Origin: Tubulanus polymorphus
Taxonomy: Eukaryota > Nemertea > Palaeonemertea > Tubulaniformes > Tubulanidae
Direction: 5' to 3'
NCBI RefSeq assembly: GCF_964204645.1
Contig: NC_134028.1
Coordinates: 11,449,001 to 11,513,000 of the forward strand
Length of the DNA stretch: 64,000 bases
Shown here: positions 32,552 to 44,181 of the stretch, one piece after another
Layout: each line of letters opens with the position of its first letter
Numbering within the stretch: the first letter of the stretch is position 1
Position numbers and translations under genes: made by a program
The notes under the pieces: generated by a model
Seen by the model: only the letters and a program-made list of their open reading frames with translations
Told to the model about the DNA's origin: nothing
Database searches by the model: none

Positions 32552-33765
32552 CAACTCCCATTAGGTTGTGGATGGCAGAATATCGCATTAATTTTTTGAG
32601 GAGAAAACTGCATTCATTTAGCAACTACCAGTTATGAGGTTGTGGACGGCAGAATATCTTGTTTTTTTTTTAGGAGAAAACTGCATTAATTTAGCTACCC
32701 CAGTTATAAGGTTCTGGACGGTGAATATCACAATTTCTTTTAGGAGAAAACTGCATTCATTAAAACTGCATTCATTTAGCAACTCCCAGTTATAAGGTTG
32801 CGGATGCAGAATATCTTAATTTTTTTAGGAGAAAACTGTATTCATTTAGCAACTCCCAGTTTTAAGGTTCTGGACGGAACTATATCTTTATTTTTTTAGG
32901 AGAAAACTGCATTCATTTAGCAACTCCCAGTTTAAGGTTGTGGATGCAGAATATCTTAATTTTTTTAAGAGAAAACTGCATTCATTTAGCAACTCCTTGT
33001 TGTAAGGTTGTGGACGGCAAAATATCGCATTAATTTTGTTTTCTCAGACATTTTTAATTTAATCGGAAGCAATTTCACTTATCTTTTTTCACCACTTTCT
33101 AAAATTTTGTATTTGCAATGAACCGCAACTAGGACCTGAACCTGAGAGAATGGTACTATATGATGATTAATCAAACTCTTTGAATCCGACCCTGAAATAA
33201 AACTAACAATCAAAACGTCATAAGTGAATGTAATAGCTGCCAGAGCCACATTTCCAAGGATAACTGTATTCATTTAGCAACTGACGTTTTGGTCCCTTTT
33301 AGGTTCTGGACGGCAGAATTTCACAAGTTCTAGGAGTAACTGCATTCATTTAGCAACCCCAGTTATAATGTTCTGGACGACAGAATATCAAAATTTTTTT
33401 AGGAGAAAACTACATTCATTTAGCAAATCCCAGTTATAAGGTTGTGGATGCAGAATATCTTAATTTTTTTAGGACGAAAACTGCATTCATTAAGCAACTC
33501 CCAGTTATAAGGTTCTGGACGGCGAATATCACATTTTTTTTTAGGAGAAAACTGCATTCATTTAGCTACTCCGAGTTATAAGGTTGCGGATGGCAGAATA
33601 TTGCATTCATTTTTTGAGGAGAAAACTGCATTCGTTTAGCAACCCCAGGTATAAGGTTGTGGATGGAAGAATATCTTGATTTTTTTTAGGAGAAAACTGC
33701 ACGCATTTAGCAACTCCCAGTTATAAAGTTGTGGACGGCAAAATATCGCATTAGTTTGTAATTTC
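32552..33765. repeat. Minisatellite, unit 70-90 bp, about 15 copies
   Basis: Degenerate units of the form AGGAGAAAACTGCATTCATT, TAGCAACTCCCAGTTATAAG, GTTGTGGACGGCAGAATATC, T-run. Interrupted at about 33050-33260 by unrelated sequence. An isolated related unit is at 34555-34605. Begins exactly where Helentron coding ends, so it may belong to the element's 3' region. Confidence 0.85.
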
Positions 33766-36700
33766 TTGTAAGAGAGTCACACAAAAACGTGTGATTTTCT
33801 TGAAACTTGAAAGTTGTGATGGATTACCATTGGTTACACCTATTGATAATCAAGTTTCTCGATCTTCCAAGTTTTTGGTCAGATGTATCTAGGATAGATA
33901 TATACATATATGTAAACCAAATATCACGAAAAACCACAGAAGAGTCTTCAAAACTTGCAAGAAGAACAGGATTCCGTCTATTGATAACGGACGAAAAGTG
34001 AACACAAGAAAGGTAAGTAGTGGGCTAATTGTAAGTGAATGCAAAAGCTATATTTGGAGGCAGAGGGAGCACTGGGCGCATGTATAGGCCAATTAAATCA
34101 ATCCATTATGATACAGGTTGACTTACACTGGAAACTTCAGACACAAACAGCAATAAACTCGAAGATGTACGATAAAATACAAATCTTTGATTCAACAGGT
34201 TCGATAATGACCTCAATGAAGATTCACTGGCCATTTTTACGTTTGATCTAGTTGAGATACATAGGTTGATGTCAAGTTTTCAGATCTTATTGACATATAA
34301 AAAAGGGCTAAATGACGCCATTGTTACTACATTGGTATTTAGAGATTCAGGCCGACGTCGAGTTTATCTAAGTACTTATTGGAAAATTTAGAGATACAGG
34401 CCGATGTCGAGTTTTTGAATCTCATTATGAATATCGAGGGGCAAACTAAGTTCTTGGGATTGGATTTACTGAATAGGTCTGATGACATCATTTTCATGTC
34501 AATTATGACTTCCTATTCCTCATGCCATTCATTCATTGAAAAAAAAACCTTTTAAGCAACCCACCCTTTGTGATGTAGTAGACAAGTGAATGCAGTTTAA
34601 TTTTTTTGGATTGACTGACAGGTTTGTAGGCCTAAAAACCACAGGTGCATATAGTACCGGTAATAAAATTCAGATTTCAATCTATATTTATGGCAAAATT
34701 AGTTCCACCCTCATCATATAGAGGCCTATTATGATTAGATTACTCAAAAATGAAGGCGTCCAGGACGACCAGTGTAGCTGGTACGACACCCAGGTTCTGA
34801 AATGGTTTATTCCATACCTTGAAAAATTAATGATGCCTAACAATCCAAAAGTCAAACAGCACCCCCCTCCCTTAAATCAAGGCGTCCAGGATGACCAGTG
34901 TAAATGGTACGACATCCGGGATCTGAAATGGTTTATTCCAAACCTTGAAAAAGTAATGATACCTTAAGGACTCTTGTTTTATGGATGTATCACTGTCTCG
35001 TAGAATCGTATTAATGTTTTCATAAAAAAGCCAATATGGCAACTAGAAAAAAAGTAAGCAGCGGTTTGGACCAATGACTTACACTGTCTTAGGTATACTA
35101 GGTTGGATCATATTCATAAACATACAATCACTAGGGGTCCAGGGGCACCATGCCCACTTGGGATGTGGTTTTAAATGCTAAACAATCTAACAATTCAATA
35201 TTCAACACCCCCTGGTGATCTTATACTGAAATCGGGTATCACTGTTTATTGTTATGAAATAAAGAATCGAGTGATCCCAGTACTGATGTAATTCACATAT
35301 CTAGACAATAACTCTAAAACTTCTTGATATTTTCATAAAAAATCCGAGTTTCTCCACCTACAAACGAGTACTTATGACACTAAGATGATGTTGCCAATTA
35401 CATGAAAATTGGCTTAACGAAAATACCTGTCTGATATATTTAAAACGTTTTTTCCATAGAATACACACCACAAATTTCAACGAAAAATGGCAAATCTGAA
35501 GGAAGCTACAGGTCTCAGAATTCAGGCCATTTTGAGTCCAATCGACCCAATTTTTTCTCATTCTGATGGGTCCTTGGGGGAGTGAAATGTAAGTAAAAGA
35601 TCAAGATAATTGATCGAAGAGTCAAAATTTCCCTTGAAAATTTCTAAAATGTGCAAAAATTGCTAATTTTGGCAAACAAAAATGCCACTTGTCGGCCATT
35701 TTGTTTCTTATCAGGCCAATTTATTTGTTGAAGGTGTATCTGGGGCAGTTATATGTATAAACCAAATATGAAGACGATCCATAGATGCATCTTCAAAATT
35801 CAGGCAAATTGAATGTTTTCAGTTCATTCTTGGACCGATTGATAATTCACTTATAATAAAGTACCTTTACATGGATCATTATGATTATCAAAGAAAATAA
35901 TCAAGACGATAATGACTATGGTCTATTACATCTAAGCCAATAGTTAGTTAACATTTACATATCGAGTAAATATCTTGCAAGTTTTGAAGAGTCGAGCCCG
36001 ACGGACCAGATGAGCCGAATCTTGAATAGTGAAATACTCGTCTATTCCAAGGTACCGGTACTAATTAGGCCTTTATGAAAAAACAGTTTAGAGACCCTAT
36101 AACTTCTAATTAGATAATCTTTAAGATAAATACTAACCAATTCAGTGGTGTAGTGAGAAAAAAAGCCAGAGGACAAACAAGAGGACTTCAAAGTCCTGAG
36201 GTTCGAAGAAGCAAAGTCTGAGGTATAAATTATAAATTACGTAAAAGAAAGGCAAATTATGAAAAAGAAATTAATATTCCATTAGAGAAGTTTGCTTGAA
36301 AAAATTCAATTTGTTTGCCGTTTGCATCGCGCACGTGGTAATGTTATTGTTTACATCTGACGTCATCGATAAAAAATGAGGCACACAGCTGATCCTGTCA
36401 ATCATAATAATTGGTCGACACTAAAAATGCGCTTACTTGAAAAACTATGTTGTGTATCAATCTGGAATTTTCGGCACAATATCCGATGCTAAATACCTTG
36501 CTTTAACGGTTTATTTGGTGTAAATCGGATCAAAAATGTTTCAAATATTTTGTTCATAACTTTTGAAGTGGAGGCCGCTGTCGGTGTCGTGTGTAAGGCT
36601 GTACGTACCAGGTACTAACGCCTACAACAGGCGCAGCATTGATGGTGTATTTATGCGCGAGTAGATGTAATGATTTGTTTTAACCGCTAAATCAGCGTTC

Positions 36701-37274
36701 ATTACGCATGCTTTCAAAAAATGATATTATTTAATATTTATTTAGATATCTTTATCATGATAATTATAATATTCTTAAGACAAACGAATTACGTCTGTGG
36801 ACCTATTTCATTGAGGCGTATCACGCAATCTGAAAAAAAAATCTTCCGATCCTGTCACGTGACTTCGTGACTACAACTTGATGATAGCTTAGGTTCTCAT
36901 TCTTCGAACTAATTAGGCCTCAACCCTTTTCCATTAGGCCTATGTTAGCTACGTAATGTGGGCAATCTATAATCGTACACTTTATGAAATTTCTATTCCA
37001 GAATTTGTAGTTTATGAAATGATTGATTCACTTGGAATATTTCTTCAGCATAGACTATGTTCTTATGGTATACAATGAGATCGATTGGGTAAAAACAGGT
37101 TGACAGAGTATTGAGATATGGCAAAAAATAGAATAGGCCTAACACACTGTAAAAATGATATGAGTAACGAGAAATCTAACTTTTAAAGTTCAATAATGCC
37201 TTGAAAAATTAAACATGTAATGCGTACTAATATTGTCAACAATCAATGATAATATGATAGAATTCATATAGGCC
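33766..37274. other. No gene recognised
   Basis: At 34745-34965 a 125-bp unit is duplicated in tandem and stays open as a repeated peptide (GVQDDQC..WYD...LKWFIP). Copy differences are mostly amino-acid changing, so coding is doubtful. The rest shows no structure I can name. Confidence 0.45.
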
Positions 37275-37277
37275 TAA

Positions 37278-37900
37278 GGCCACGCAAAGAAATACCCTAG
37301 TCTCTCATCAGATTATGTTCTGGAAAGTAACAAGGGCGAGCGAATTTTATTTTTATTTTCTTGAATAAAAAAGTTGAAATAAAAAGCTCAATCTGAGACT
37401 TATAGAACAGACGCGGGAGGGATGTTTTTTACCAATGCCAAATAAATACCAGTAATGCAAGTAAAACATATGTAAAACACTTTATTTAGAATTTAGAAGC
37501 TCCCTAAACCTATAAGATCGAACTATATCATCACATTAATTCGAAACTGAGATAATAGTTTTCGCTATTTTCACGCTTCCTCAAAATGAGGTAAGATGAA
37601 ACCAACCCTGCCGCTGTTGTTGTCACTGTAAAATGTGGATTACCAGTACGTCGAGGATGAGCATAAAGAGGATAAACGACGAGGATACGACGAGGATAAA
37701 CGCCCGCAGAAAAAAACCTACTGCCATACACTTTACAGCTATGCAGGCGAGCGGGTTTTAATTTTTTATTTGAAAAAAGACGATTAATGCATTGCCGATG
37801 CGGATGTGCATTTGGCTTTTTAATTTTCATTGGGGACTTTCTTTATGACGGAGGCGGCATTTGACTTTCTTGAGAAACTAGGGCATTTCTTTGTGTGGCC
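37278..37900. mobile_element. Harbinger-like MITE (623 bp)
   Basis: Termini GGCCACGCAAAGAAATACCC and, inverted, GGCCACACAAAGAAATGCCC, continuing through CTAGT(C/T)TCTC. Flanked by TAA on both sides (37275-37277 and 37901-37903), the 3-bp TWA duplication typical of PIF/Harbinger. No transposase. Confidence 0.75.
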
Positions 37901-38205
37901 TAATATGAAGGTTTAAGAATGAAGCTCTTTTGGATTAGAAAATTGATAATTGAATTGACCGACAACCAGTGTAGCCACGATAACATAGTACACATGCTCT
38001 CAAAAAAACATTTAAGATTCAAAAATAAGAGTTACAAAAATGTAAAATATCCAATCCGATCGTGAAATTAAACCACAGTCAGGTTACTGACTATGCGACA
38101 TTGAGAAACCAAGACCTTACCCTCTGTAACCTGCTTCAAATTCAATCGAGTCGCTGAAGAAAGGGTAGCCCGCTTTAGTATGCAAACCCACCGTACTGAA
38201 AATTC

Positions 38206-38302
38206 GAACCGGTACAGGAGATACCGGTTCTACAATGTTATTGAAACTGCCATACCCTTCGGGATGGCAGAAATTAGTATGACCGCCTTTAACTGGGGCG
38301 GT
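38206..38302. other. Cluster of three GC hairpins
   Basis: Three different short hairpins in 97 bp: GAACCGGTA/TACCGGTTC (38206-38230), CTGCCAT/ATGGCAG (38247-38270) and ACCGCC/GGCGGT (38282-38302). Their sequences are unrelated but stem and loop sizes are similar (6-9 bp, loops 7-10 nt) and spacers are 16 and 11 nt. It may be a structured RNA or a recombination site; no family recognised. Confidence 0.5.
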
Positions 38303-38617
38303 TCTAGTCTGAATACCAGTCGTTGTTACGGTTCCCTACAACGTCTGACGCTAAAGTGTCATATAGAGGTTAACTCCTGTTAATTGCAATGCAACAACTC
38401 ATTTTAGTGTCAAATCAAACCTTTGTACTAAAATAAATGAATTAGTTACCTTGTTGACTTTGAAAACGTGTTTTATAATAAGATTTTTGATGATTAAATC
38501 GTGAATCGGATAATTTATTGATTTGATTTGAATTGAATGCCACAATCGGGATTTCCAATACGGACTATATTGATAAATCACGATTGGTAGAACACTATAT
38601 CCGAGTTGACGCGATGA

Positions 38618-38797
38618 GGGGCGAACTCTTTTATCAGATCGGAGAATCCGTTTGCCTCCAATCGTACTCTTTTATTGGTCACGTGACTTTTTGGAGTCTC
38701 CGAAACCTCCTTTCTGTCGAGGTGGTGTGATTCGGATTTTGTGGAGCCAACCGGAGATTTCGGACGGAGACTTCGGAGGTCATAAAAGAGTACGCCC
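38618..38797. mobile_element. Short MITE in Penelope 3' region (180 bp)
   Basis: Ends GGGCGAACTCTTTTAT and, inverted, GGGCGTACTCTTTTAT; an internal copy of TACTCTTTTAT is at about 38664. Lies inside sequence alignable to the Penelope end at 11835-11880, so it inserted there. Confidence 0.6.
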
Positions 38798-38865
38798 GAG
38801 GAGAGAATCCCACAGTGATAATAAAAAGTCCGAAAATGAAACTTCGAGATAGTAGTTTATTTCAA

Positions 38866-38897
38866 CGTTTCGACTATATCCTAATAGTCATCTTCAG
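38866..38897 (-). ncRNA. Hammerhead-ribozyme core, Penelope type
   Basis: Minus strand CTGAAGA, helix II GACTATTAGGATATAGTC (GACTAT/ATAGTC), then GAAACG. Core intact. Confidence 0.6.
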
Positions 38898-39157
38898 GAA
38901 TAAAGAGATACTACAGAAATTATGAGATATATATACAATCCAGAGACAAAGAGACTAATTCAAGTAATCAGAGATGATACAAACTAAAGGAAAATTAACG
39001 TAGAAACAGTTACACGCTAAAATAGATTAAAGGGAAGCAAACTAAGGGGTGATTATAAACAACAATAGTGAGTATAAATATAAATGAAACTTAAAGTCAG
39101 TAGTAAAAAGAAAGACAAACTAGGGGGCACTTAAATTAAAACAAAGGTGAATACAAG

Positions 39158-39715
39158 TTAAGTCAGAGACGAAATTGATGAGAGAACAAATAGGCCTAAC
39201 AAATAATCAAAGGGGAAATCAAGTGTTGAGTTAACCAGTTTACAGAGGAATTTTGATATAAGTTTATTATGGGGTGAAAACCCATTGTTAAGGTTTACAA
39301 CGTTGTTCGAATTTTCAATAATTAATGCAGATTCCAAAATATGTCTTCTAGTTTTATCGCTGCAAGGGTAAATTAATTCAGCATTAGCAAAATCAAAATT
39401 GTGTGAAGTCTGAAAAACATGACTAGCAACTCCGCTTTCAGGTTTTAAGTTTTTTACATCTAATTTATGCTCTTTTATGCGTTGATTAAGATTCCGACCT
39501 GTTTCTCCTATATATACTTTGTCGCAAACTTTACAAGGTATTTTATAAATTCCACAGTTTAGGGATTCGGTTTTCGGTTTGTTATTAATCAATATGTTAC
39601 TAAGTTTATTATTGTATTTAAAGATAAGTTGTTTATTTAGTGACCGAAGAGAAACTTTAGAATTCTCGAGGAAAGGTACATACGGTACAATGATAGGCTG
39701 TTTATCGGTAGCCAA
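39158..39715 (-). CDS. Penelope GIY-YIG endonuclease
   Basis: Open for 185 codons. IYKIPCKVCDKVYIGETG at about residues 60-77 is the GIY-YIG start with the CxxC insert of canonical Penelope nucleases. RNLNQRIKEHK carries the catalytic Arg helix and SGVASHVFQTSHNF the HxxxxxH segment, with the conserved Glu in LESALI further on. It is the C-terminal part of the RT-nuclease polyprotein and is separated from the RT frame by one frameshift near 39710. Confidence 0.85.
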   Translation of the reverse strand: MATDKQPIIVPYVPFLENSKVSLRSLNKQLIFKYNNKLSNILINNKPKTESLNCGIYKIPCKVCDKVYIGETGRNLNQRIKEHKLDVKNLKPESGVASHVFQTSHNFDFANAELIYPCSDKTRRHILESALIIENSNNVVNLNNGFSPHNKLISKFLCKLVNSTLDFPFDYLLGLFVLSSISSLT

Positions 39716-40335
39716 CGTAGGAGTTGTTATTTCTAAAATGCGCAGTACGAGCTTTAAGTAGAGCTTTTTTCAATAGGAAATCGGGGTAGGCAAGTTTTTT
39801 GAGAGATTGGTTAATATGGTGAATTTCATCGGGTAGAAATGAGGGGTCGCAAATTCTCAAAGCGCGAAGAAATAATCCTTGAGCTAAACCGAGTTTAATA
39901 TCCGGAGAAGTAAAAGAGAAGTAATGGAGGTAGGATTCAGCGTTGGTAGGTTTCCTATAAACCGCGAATTTCAAAAAGGATCCACAGTTAAAAATCAAAA
40001 CATCCAGAAAAGGTATTTTACTATTAGATTCCCATTCAAACGTAAAAGCCAGACACGGGTAAAGGGAGTTTAAATATATAAGAAAGTTATCAACATTGAA
40101 GTCAAAGGGAACCAAAGCCAGAACATCGTCAACATATCTGAGCCAGATTTTAGGGTGAATATCAGTGTAAAGAGGCAATATTTCAGATTCAACATGTTCT
40201 AGGAATAAATTAGCTAGAATAGGACTAAGAGGATTTCCTATAGCGATACCGAATGTCTGTTCGTAAAAACAATTGTTGAATTCAAAAAAGGAGTCCGTCG
40301 TACAAATAGAGATAAGGTCGATGATACAATCCGTA
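39702..40335 (-). pseudogene. Penelope reverse transcriptase, palm to C-terminus
   Basis: From 40335 the frame reads FGIAIGNPLSPILANLFLEH (near 40240) and then WLRYVDDVLALV, with catalytic YVDD near 40140. Next come FEWESNSKIPFLDVLI and FAVYRKPTNAESYLHY. Open through the catalytic region; the fingers domain is missing by 5' truncation. Confidence 0.85.
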
Positions 40336-42120
40336 AATTAATGTTAATGATATGTAAAAATTCAAGAAATTTCACAAAATGGAGGATTTTCTCTCTCATT
40401 CAACTGGACTTAAGGAGTCTTTTTGCCAATCCATCTAATTGGTACAGAACTGGAAATATATCGGATATTCAGTTGTTGTCCGCGATTTTTGGCATTCTGT
40501 TAAGACATAAATGAGGTATGTACCCCAAAAAGTAAGCAAAATATCCAAGAAAAACAGGTCTCATCAATTGATAAATAGACATTAGCCAAAAATTAGTTCA
40601 TCAAAACTGCATCAGTTCCAAAAACTACCATCATGCTTCCCCAAAATGGAAAATAAATAAATAATATTTTACTTTCATTTGTCTGTGCATCATGATATTA
40701 ATTGTTGTTATTGTTTTATGTGTATGTATGTACCCGTATGAGCTAACAATGAAGTTTTCACTTCATTTGAATAAATTCTTAACTACAGTAATTCTAATTC
40801 TCAATTGTTTTTATTATTGTTTGGTAATTCCTTGCAACTTCTCATTTCCACGTTTCATACAAGAAGTAGTTGAATGAAAGTACAGTTAGGCTGAACCTGA
40901 CAACCCATATTAAGTGCTAGCATCGAGATTTGATTATTTCGATTTTATTTTCGGTGTCATTGAAATTCGTAAATAAAGGTTCAACTGTCATTATACTTAG
41001 CATAGCTTAGATTGGGTTTCATATTTCTACATTTTCTACAAGGAGGCCTTGAAGGGTCGTCCCCGGGTAGAGGTCAAAACTTGGTTTACATTCTCAAGTT
41101 GCTGGAGACTACCTTCTGCATTCATACCTCGATTTGTCTGGCCTATGAGAGTCGAACACCATTTTCCCATACACAGGCTTGGCTTTAGTGTAGATGAAGG
41201 CTAGGCAAGAAAGATCCAATAATTGAACGTTTATCTAACTATATTAATTAACAGCTTAAGAGATATACATTATACACAAAAGAAATCAGTTCTACATTTT
41301 ATCCGAATCAAGCGCTAAAGCCACAGATTCGCTTAGCTTGGGCTTGAATTCTGGTTCCATTGCTTCGTATTCTATTGAAATTTCCTTTGTTACCTCGGAA
41401 TATCGCTCAGCTTTTAAAGACTACAAATTTGGTCCCAGAAAAAACCAAGTAAAGCGGGGTACTACTGTACATCAGCTGTTGACTTATTGTTCTCTGGTTG
41501 GATCAGGTTCTTACTGAATGAAATATAATCACTGCTGCTACAAGAAGTCTTTTCTCGGTATCTATATGTCCATCTTAGCAAATCAACTTGGTCCAAGATT
41601 CCTCCTTTCATAGATAGTCTAAAAATAAGAATTGTTACAATTTCTAACAGATGCTATGTCATTTCTTTAAAAAACCTGATGATTTCTCACCACAGCAAAT
41701 GAATTATTCGCAATTGTTAAATCCATTCCATGCGCACAATGAATTAAAAAGAAATTAAGTAAGATCCCTTTTGTCTAAAAGTCGCATCATCAGTATAACT
41801 AGCTATCAAATTTAACTTACCTCAAGTCTCCAACAGAGAATACCACAGTCGCCCATAGTCATGCGTGACGTGTTGACAAAAGAAAAGTGGTTCTCATAAT
41901 CATATTTTATATACATTGAAATGTTCAAATAAGATTTTTTTCGTCTTGTAGAAGTAAACCACATTCTTGGAATATTCAGCGTAGTGTTTAAAGTTGGCTT
42001 GTGCGGTTGTGATAGGGTTTTGATACTCCATACATACTGTTTATGCATGTCTCTATAACCAAAAATTAGGTCGAGACTAAAGCAAAGGTTCAGGACTCGG
42101 CAGCGGTCCCGGCCCGGAAA
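40336..42120. other. No gene recognised
   Basis: AT-rich unique-looking sequence with only short frames. Confidence 0.5.
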
Positions 42121-42149
42121 AAATTCAAAACGTGTATTGTCGGTTCCTA

Positions 42150-42270
42150 GCACGATTTCAGCGTTTTTCGGGAATTCCCTGAAATTTCAGCGTTTTTCGG
42201 AAATTCCCTGAAATTTCAGCTTTTTCTTTTCGGCATTTCAGCGTTTCAGTGTTTCAGCTTTTTCAGCGAA
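42150..42270. repeat. Short TTTCAGCG-rich tandem repeat
   Basis: A 31-bp unit (ATTTCAGCGTTTTTCGG plus AATTCCCTGAA) is duplicated, followed by degenerate TTTCAGCGTTTCAG steps. Confidence 0.7.
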
Positions 42271-42319
42271 GTTCAGGAACCGGTTGACTTTGCTGACTCG
42301 CAGATGCCCTTCGGAACAC

Positions 42320-43372
42320 GGAAAATATGTTCTGGGCCCGTTACTCTTCCTCATTTACATCAACGGCCTCCCGACAAGCCTGAAGAGCAGTGTCTGTCTA
42401 TTTGCGGATGACACTGCCATGTACCTCACAATATTAAAGCCCATAGACCAGAACACACTACAGAGTGACCTTACAAGGCTTGAGGCCTGGGAGGACCTAA
42501 GGGATATGGAGTTTAATCCCACCAAATGCCAAGTAATCCATATAACCACACGAAAGCCGATCCCTACATCCTACGTGCTACATGGCCATACACTTCAGTC
42601 GGTGCACCATGCACGATACCTTGGCGTGGACATCGACCATTCACTAAAGTGGAACCATCATGTATCACGTATATCCACAACTGCAAATAAATCCCTTGGT
42701 TTCATCAAACGTAATATCAAAACACCAAACCCCAAAATCAGAGAGACTTCTTACAAGGCCCTGGTTCGCCCACAGCTCGAGTATGCTGAAGCTGCATGGG
42801 AACCTTATCTCAAGTTGCAAATCAGCACCATTGAACAAGTACAGCGCAGGGCTGCACGGTGGGTCCTTAACAATTACAGCCCCCAAGGCAGTGTTAGTGC
42901 CATGCTCGCCACCCTCCGACCCTCGAAGAGCGCAGAGCTATAGGCCGCCCAACTCTCATGTATAAAATTGTTTACGGCCTTGTGGAAGTCCCCCTACCAG
43001 TGAATGTGACCCAACCCACGCGCCTTACAGGTCGTGGCCATCCCCTCCGTTTCATCACCATAAGAGCAACACGTGACAGCTACAAGTACTATTTCTTTCC
43101 AAAAACAATAGCCCAATGGAATACTCTCCCTGCATCAGTTGTCCTGACCCAGTCACCTGAATCTTTCAGGAGGCTGGTATCTGTGACACATCCCTAGATT
43201 TATTCCAAAATCCGATTAAGTGTTTTTAAAATGTACCTATCTCTTTTATTATTATTATTAATTGAATTTTCCATGCACACTCTTTTTCTTTCTCTTCTAA
43301 CACAGACGCGCACGCTCCAAAAGATACTCGCGAATGCGAGTGTGCTGGAGTATTTAAATGAATGAATGAAAT
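42320..43372 (+). pseudogene. LINE fragment, RT C-terminal part
   Basis: Begins inside the RT at VLGPLLFLIYINGLP, then FADDTAMY (catalytic box), MEFNPTKCQVIHIT, YLGVDIDHSLKWNHHV, YKALVRPQLEYAEAAWEP and VQRRAARWVLNNY. A frameshift near 42930 leads to VYGLVEVPLPVN to 43197. The 3' end has (TTA)n and then an (ATGA)n tail at 43355-43372. A jockey/CR1-type element, strongly 5'-truncated, and a different family from the LINE at 29-32 kb. Confidence 0.85.
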
Positions 43373-43409
43373 ATCCATTTCGGCCTCCTCAAATCTTCAA
43401 TTAAATCTA

Positions 43410-43726
43410 AATCGGTTGTTCGGTGGTGTACCAGAACACCGTTTCAAGATGGCGGCTATGTAGAGGGCCCCATAGGACAATACAATGAGAACAGAACATT
43501 ACGACATATAACACGGGCCGAAAGCATCCGTAGTATCACTGCTATCAGTGGTATCGGGTTGTCAGTAGTATCACCGGTCTCCTGAAGGCTCGGGCAGTAT
43601 CAGTGGTATCGGGTTAGCACTAGCATCACTGGTCTCCAGAAGTTCGGGGGGCAGTATCATCGGTATCAGTGGTGTCGGGGTAGCAGTAGTATCACCGGTC
43701 TCCTGAAGGATCGGACAGTATTGATA
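43410..43726. repeat. Inverted short copy of the 64-bp minisatellite element
   Basis: A 110-bp unique end (TGGTGTACCAGAACACCG, then CAAGATGGCGGCTATGTAGA) followed by about three units of the TATCAGTGGTATCGGGGTAG repeat. The same end and units occur in opposite orientation at 60770-60890 with the long array at 59430-60785. Confidence 0.8.
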
Positions 43727-43922
43727 CGTCGGAGACTAGCTCAGAAAAGCTCCAGGTTCCGTAAAATGAAACAATGTCCAATCATGAATTTGAGATATAC
43801 GAGTTTATTCAACCGACTGGTCCGGATGAGTGTGGGTGTGAGAATGGCTAATGATCGAGGGAGGGGTGCTACTATATATTCTAACATGATAGGAGTAGAG
43901 AATCTCACCGTCGGGATCGGAA

Positions 43923-44113
43923 TTCCTTACCCGATACGGTAAACTGACCGACGGTTCAACTCTCTACATGAAATGAATGAGGAGGTGAAATGAAGATGGA
44001 TCATGGAATGAAATGATGTAAATACACACAACATATACATGGGCTATATATCAGTTGCCCCACCTTCCAAGGATTCGACCCCGAATCGTTAAAATGAAAT
44101 CATAATGCATATA
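43923..44113. repeat. 191-bp perfect inverted repeat, left copy
   Basis: Identical without mismatch to the complement of 50347-50537. It includes at 44016-44046 a 31-bp string (ATGTAAATACACACAACATA and onward) also found directly at 52597-52627. Lies just upstream of the split protease/integrase frame. Confidence 0.9.
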
Positions 44114-44181
44114 GTATAAATGCACTGGACAATCCCGATTCACAATCCGAACCAGTACTAGATACTGGGGCAACCCGTATA
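44091..44181 (+). pseudogene. Ty3/gypsy retropepsin N-terminal fragment
   Basis: In frame with the integrase that follows, after a stop at 44088, the sequence reads SQSEPVLDTGATR. LDTGAT is the aspartic protease active site. It jumps straight into integrase sequence at TTGGAC. The missing remainder of a protease (from a post-active-site strand to ILGMDFL) stands at the start of the frame at 50550, also at a TTGGAC. So the protease gene is cut into two parts 6.4 kb apart. Confidence 0.65.

Larger units (their letters stand above)
38798..40335 (-). mobile_element. Penelope-like element 3 (5'-truncated)
   Basis: Minus strand, about 1.5 kb plus the flanking end at 38589-38617: RT palm to C-terminus, GIY-YIG nuclease and 3' untranslated region with a hammerhead core. 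The 5' side stops abruptly near 40335. Confidence 0.85.

Noticed and set aside
37531..37830. 99-codon ORF inside the Harbinger MITE
   Set aside because: The element has MITE size and termini and the frame has no transposase features.
40692..40877. Hydrophobic 61-codon ORF
   Set aside because: T-rich DNA gives Leu, Ile, Phe and Val by composition; no signal or domain beyond that.
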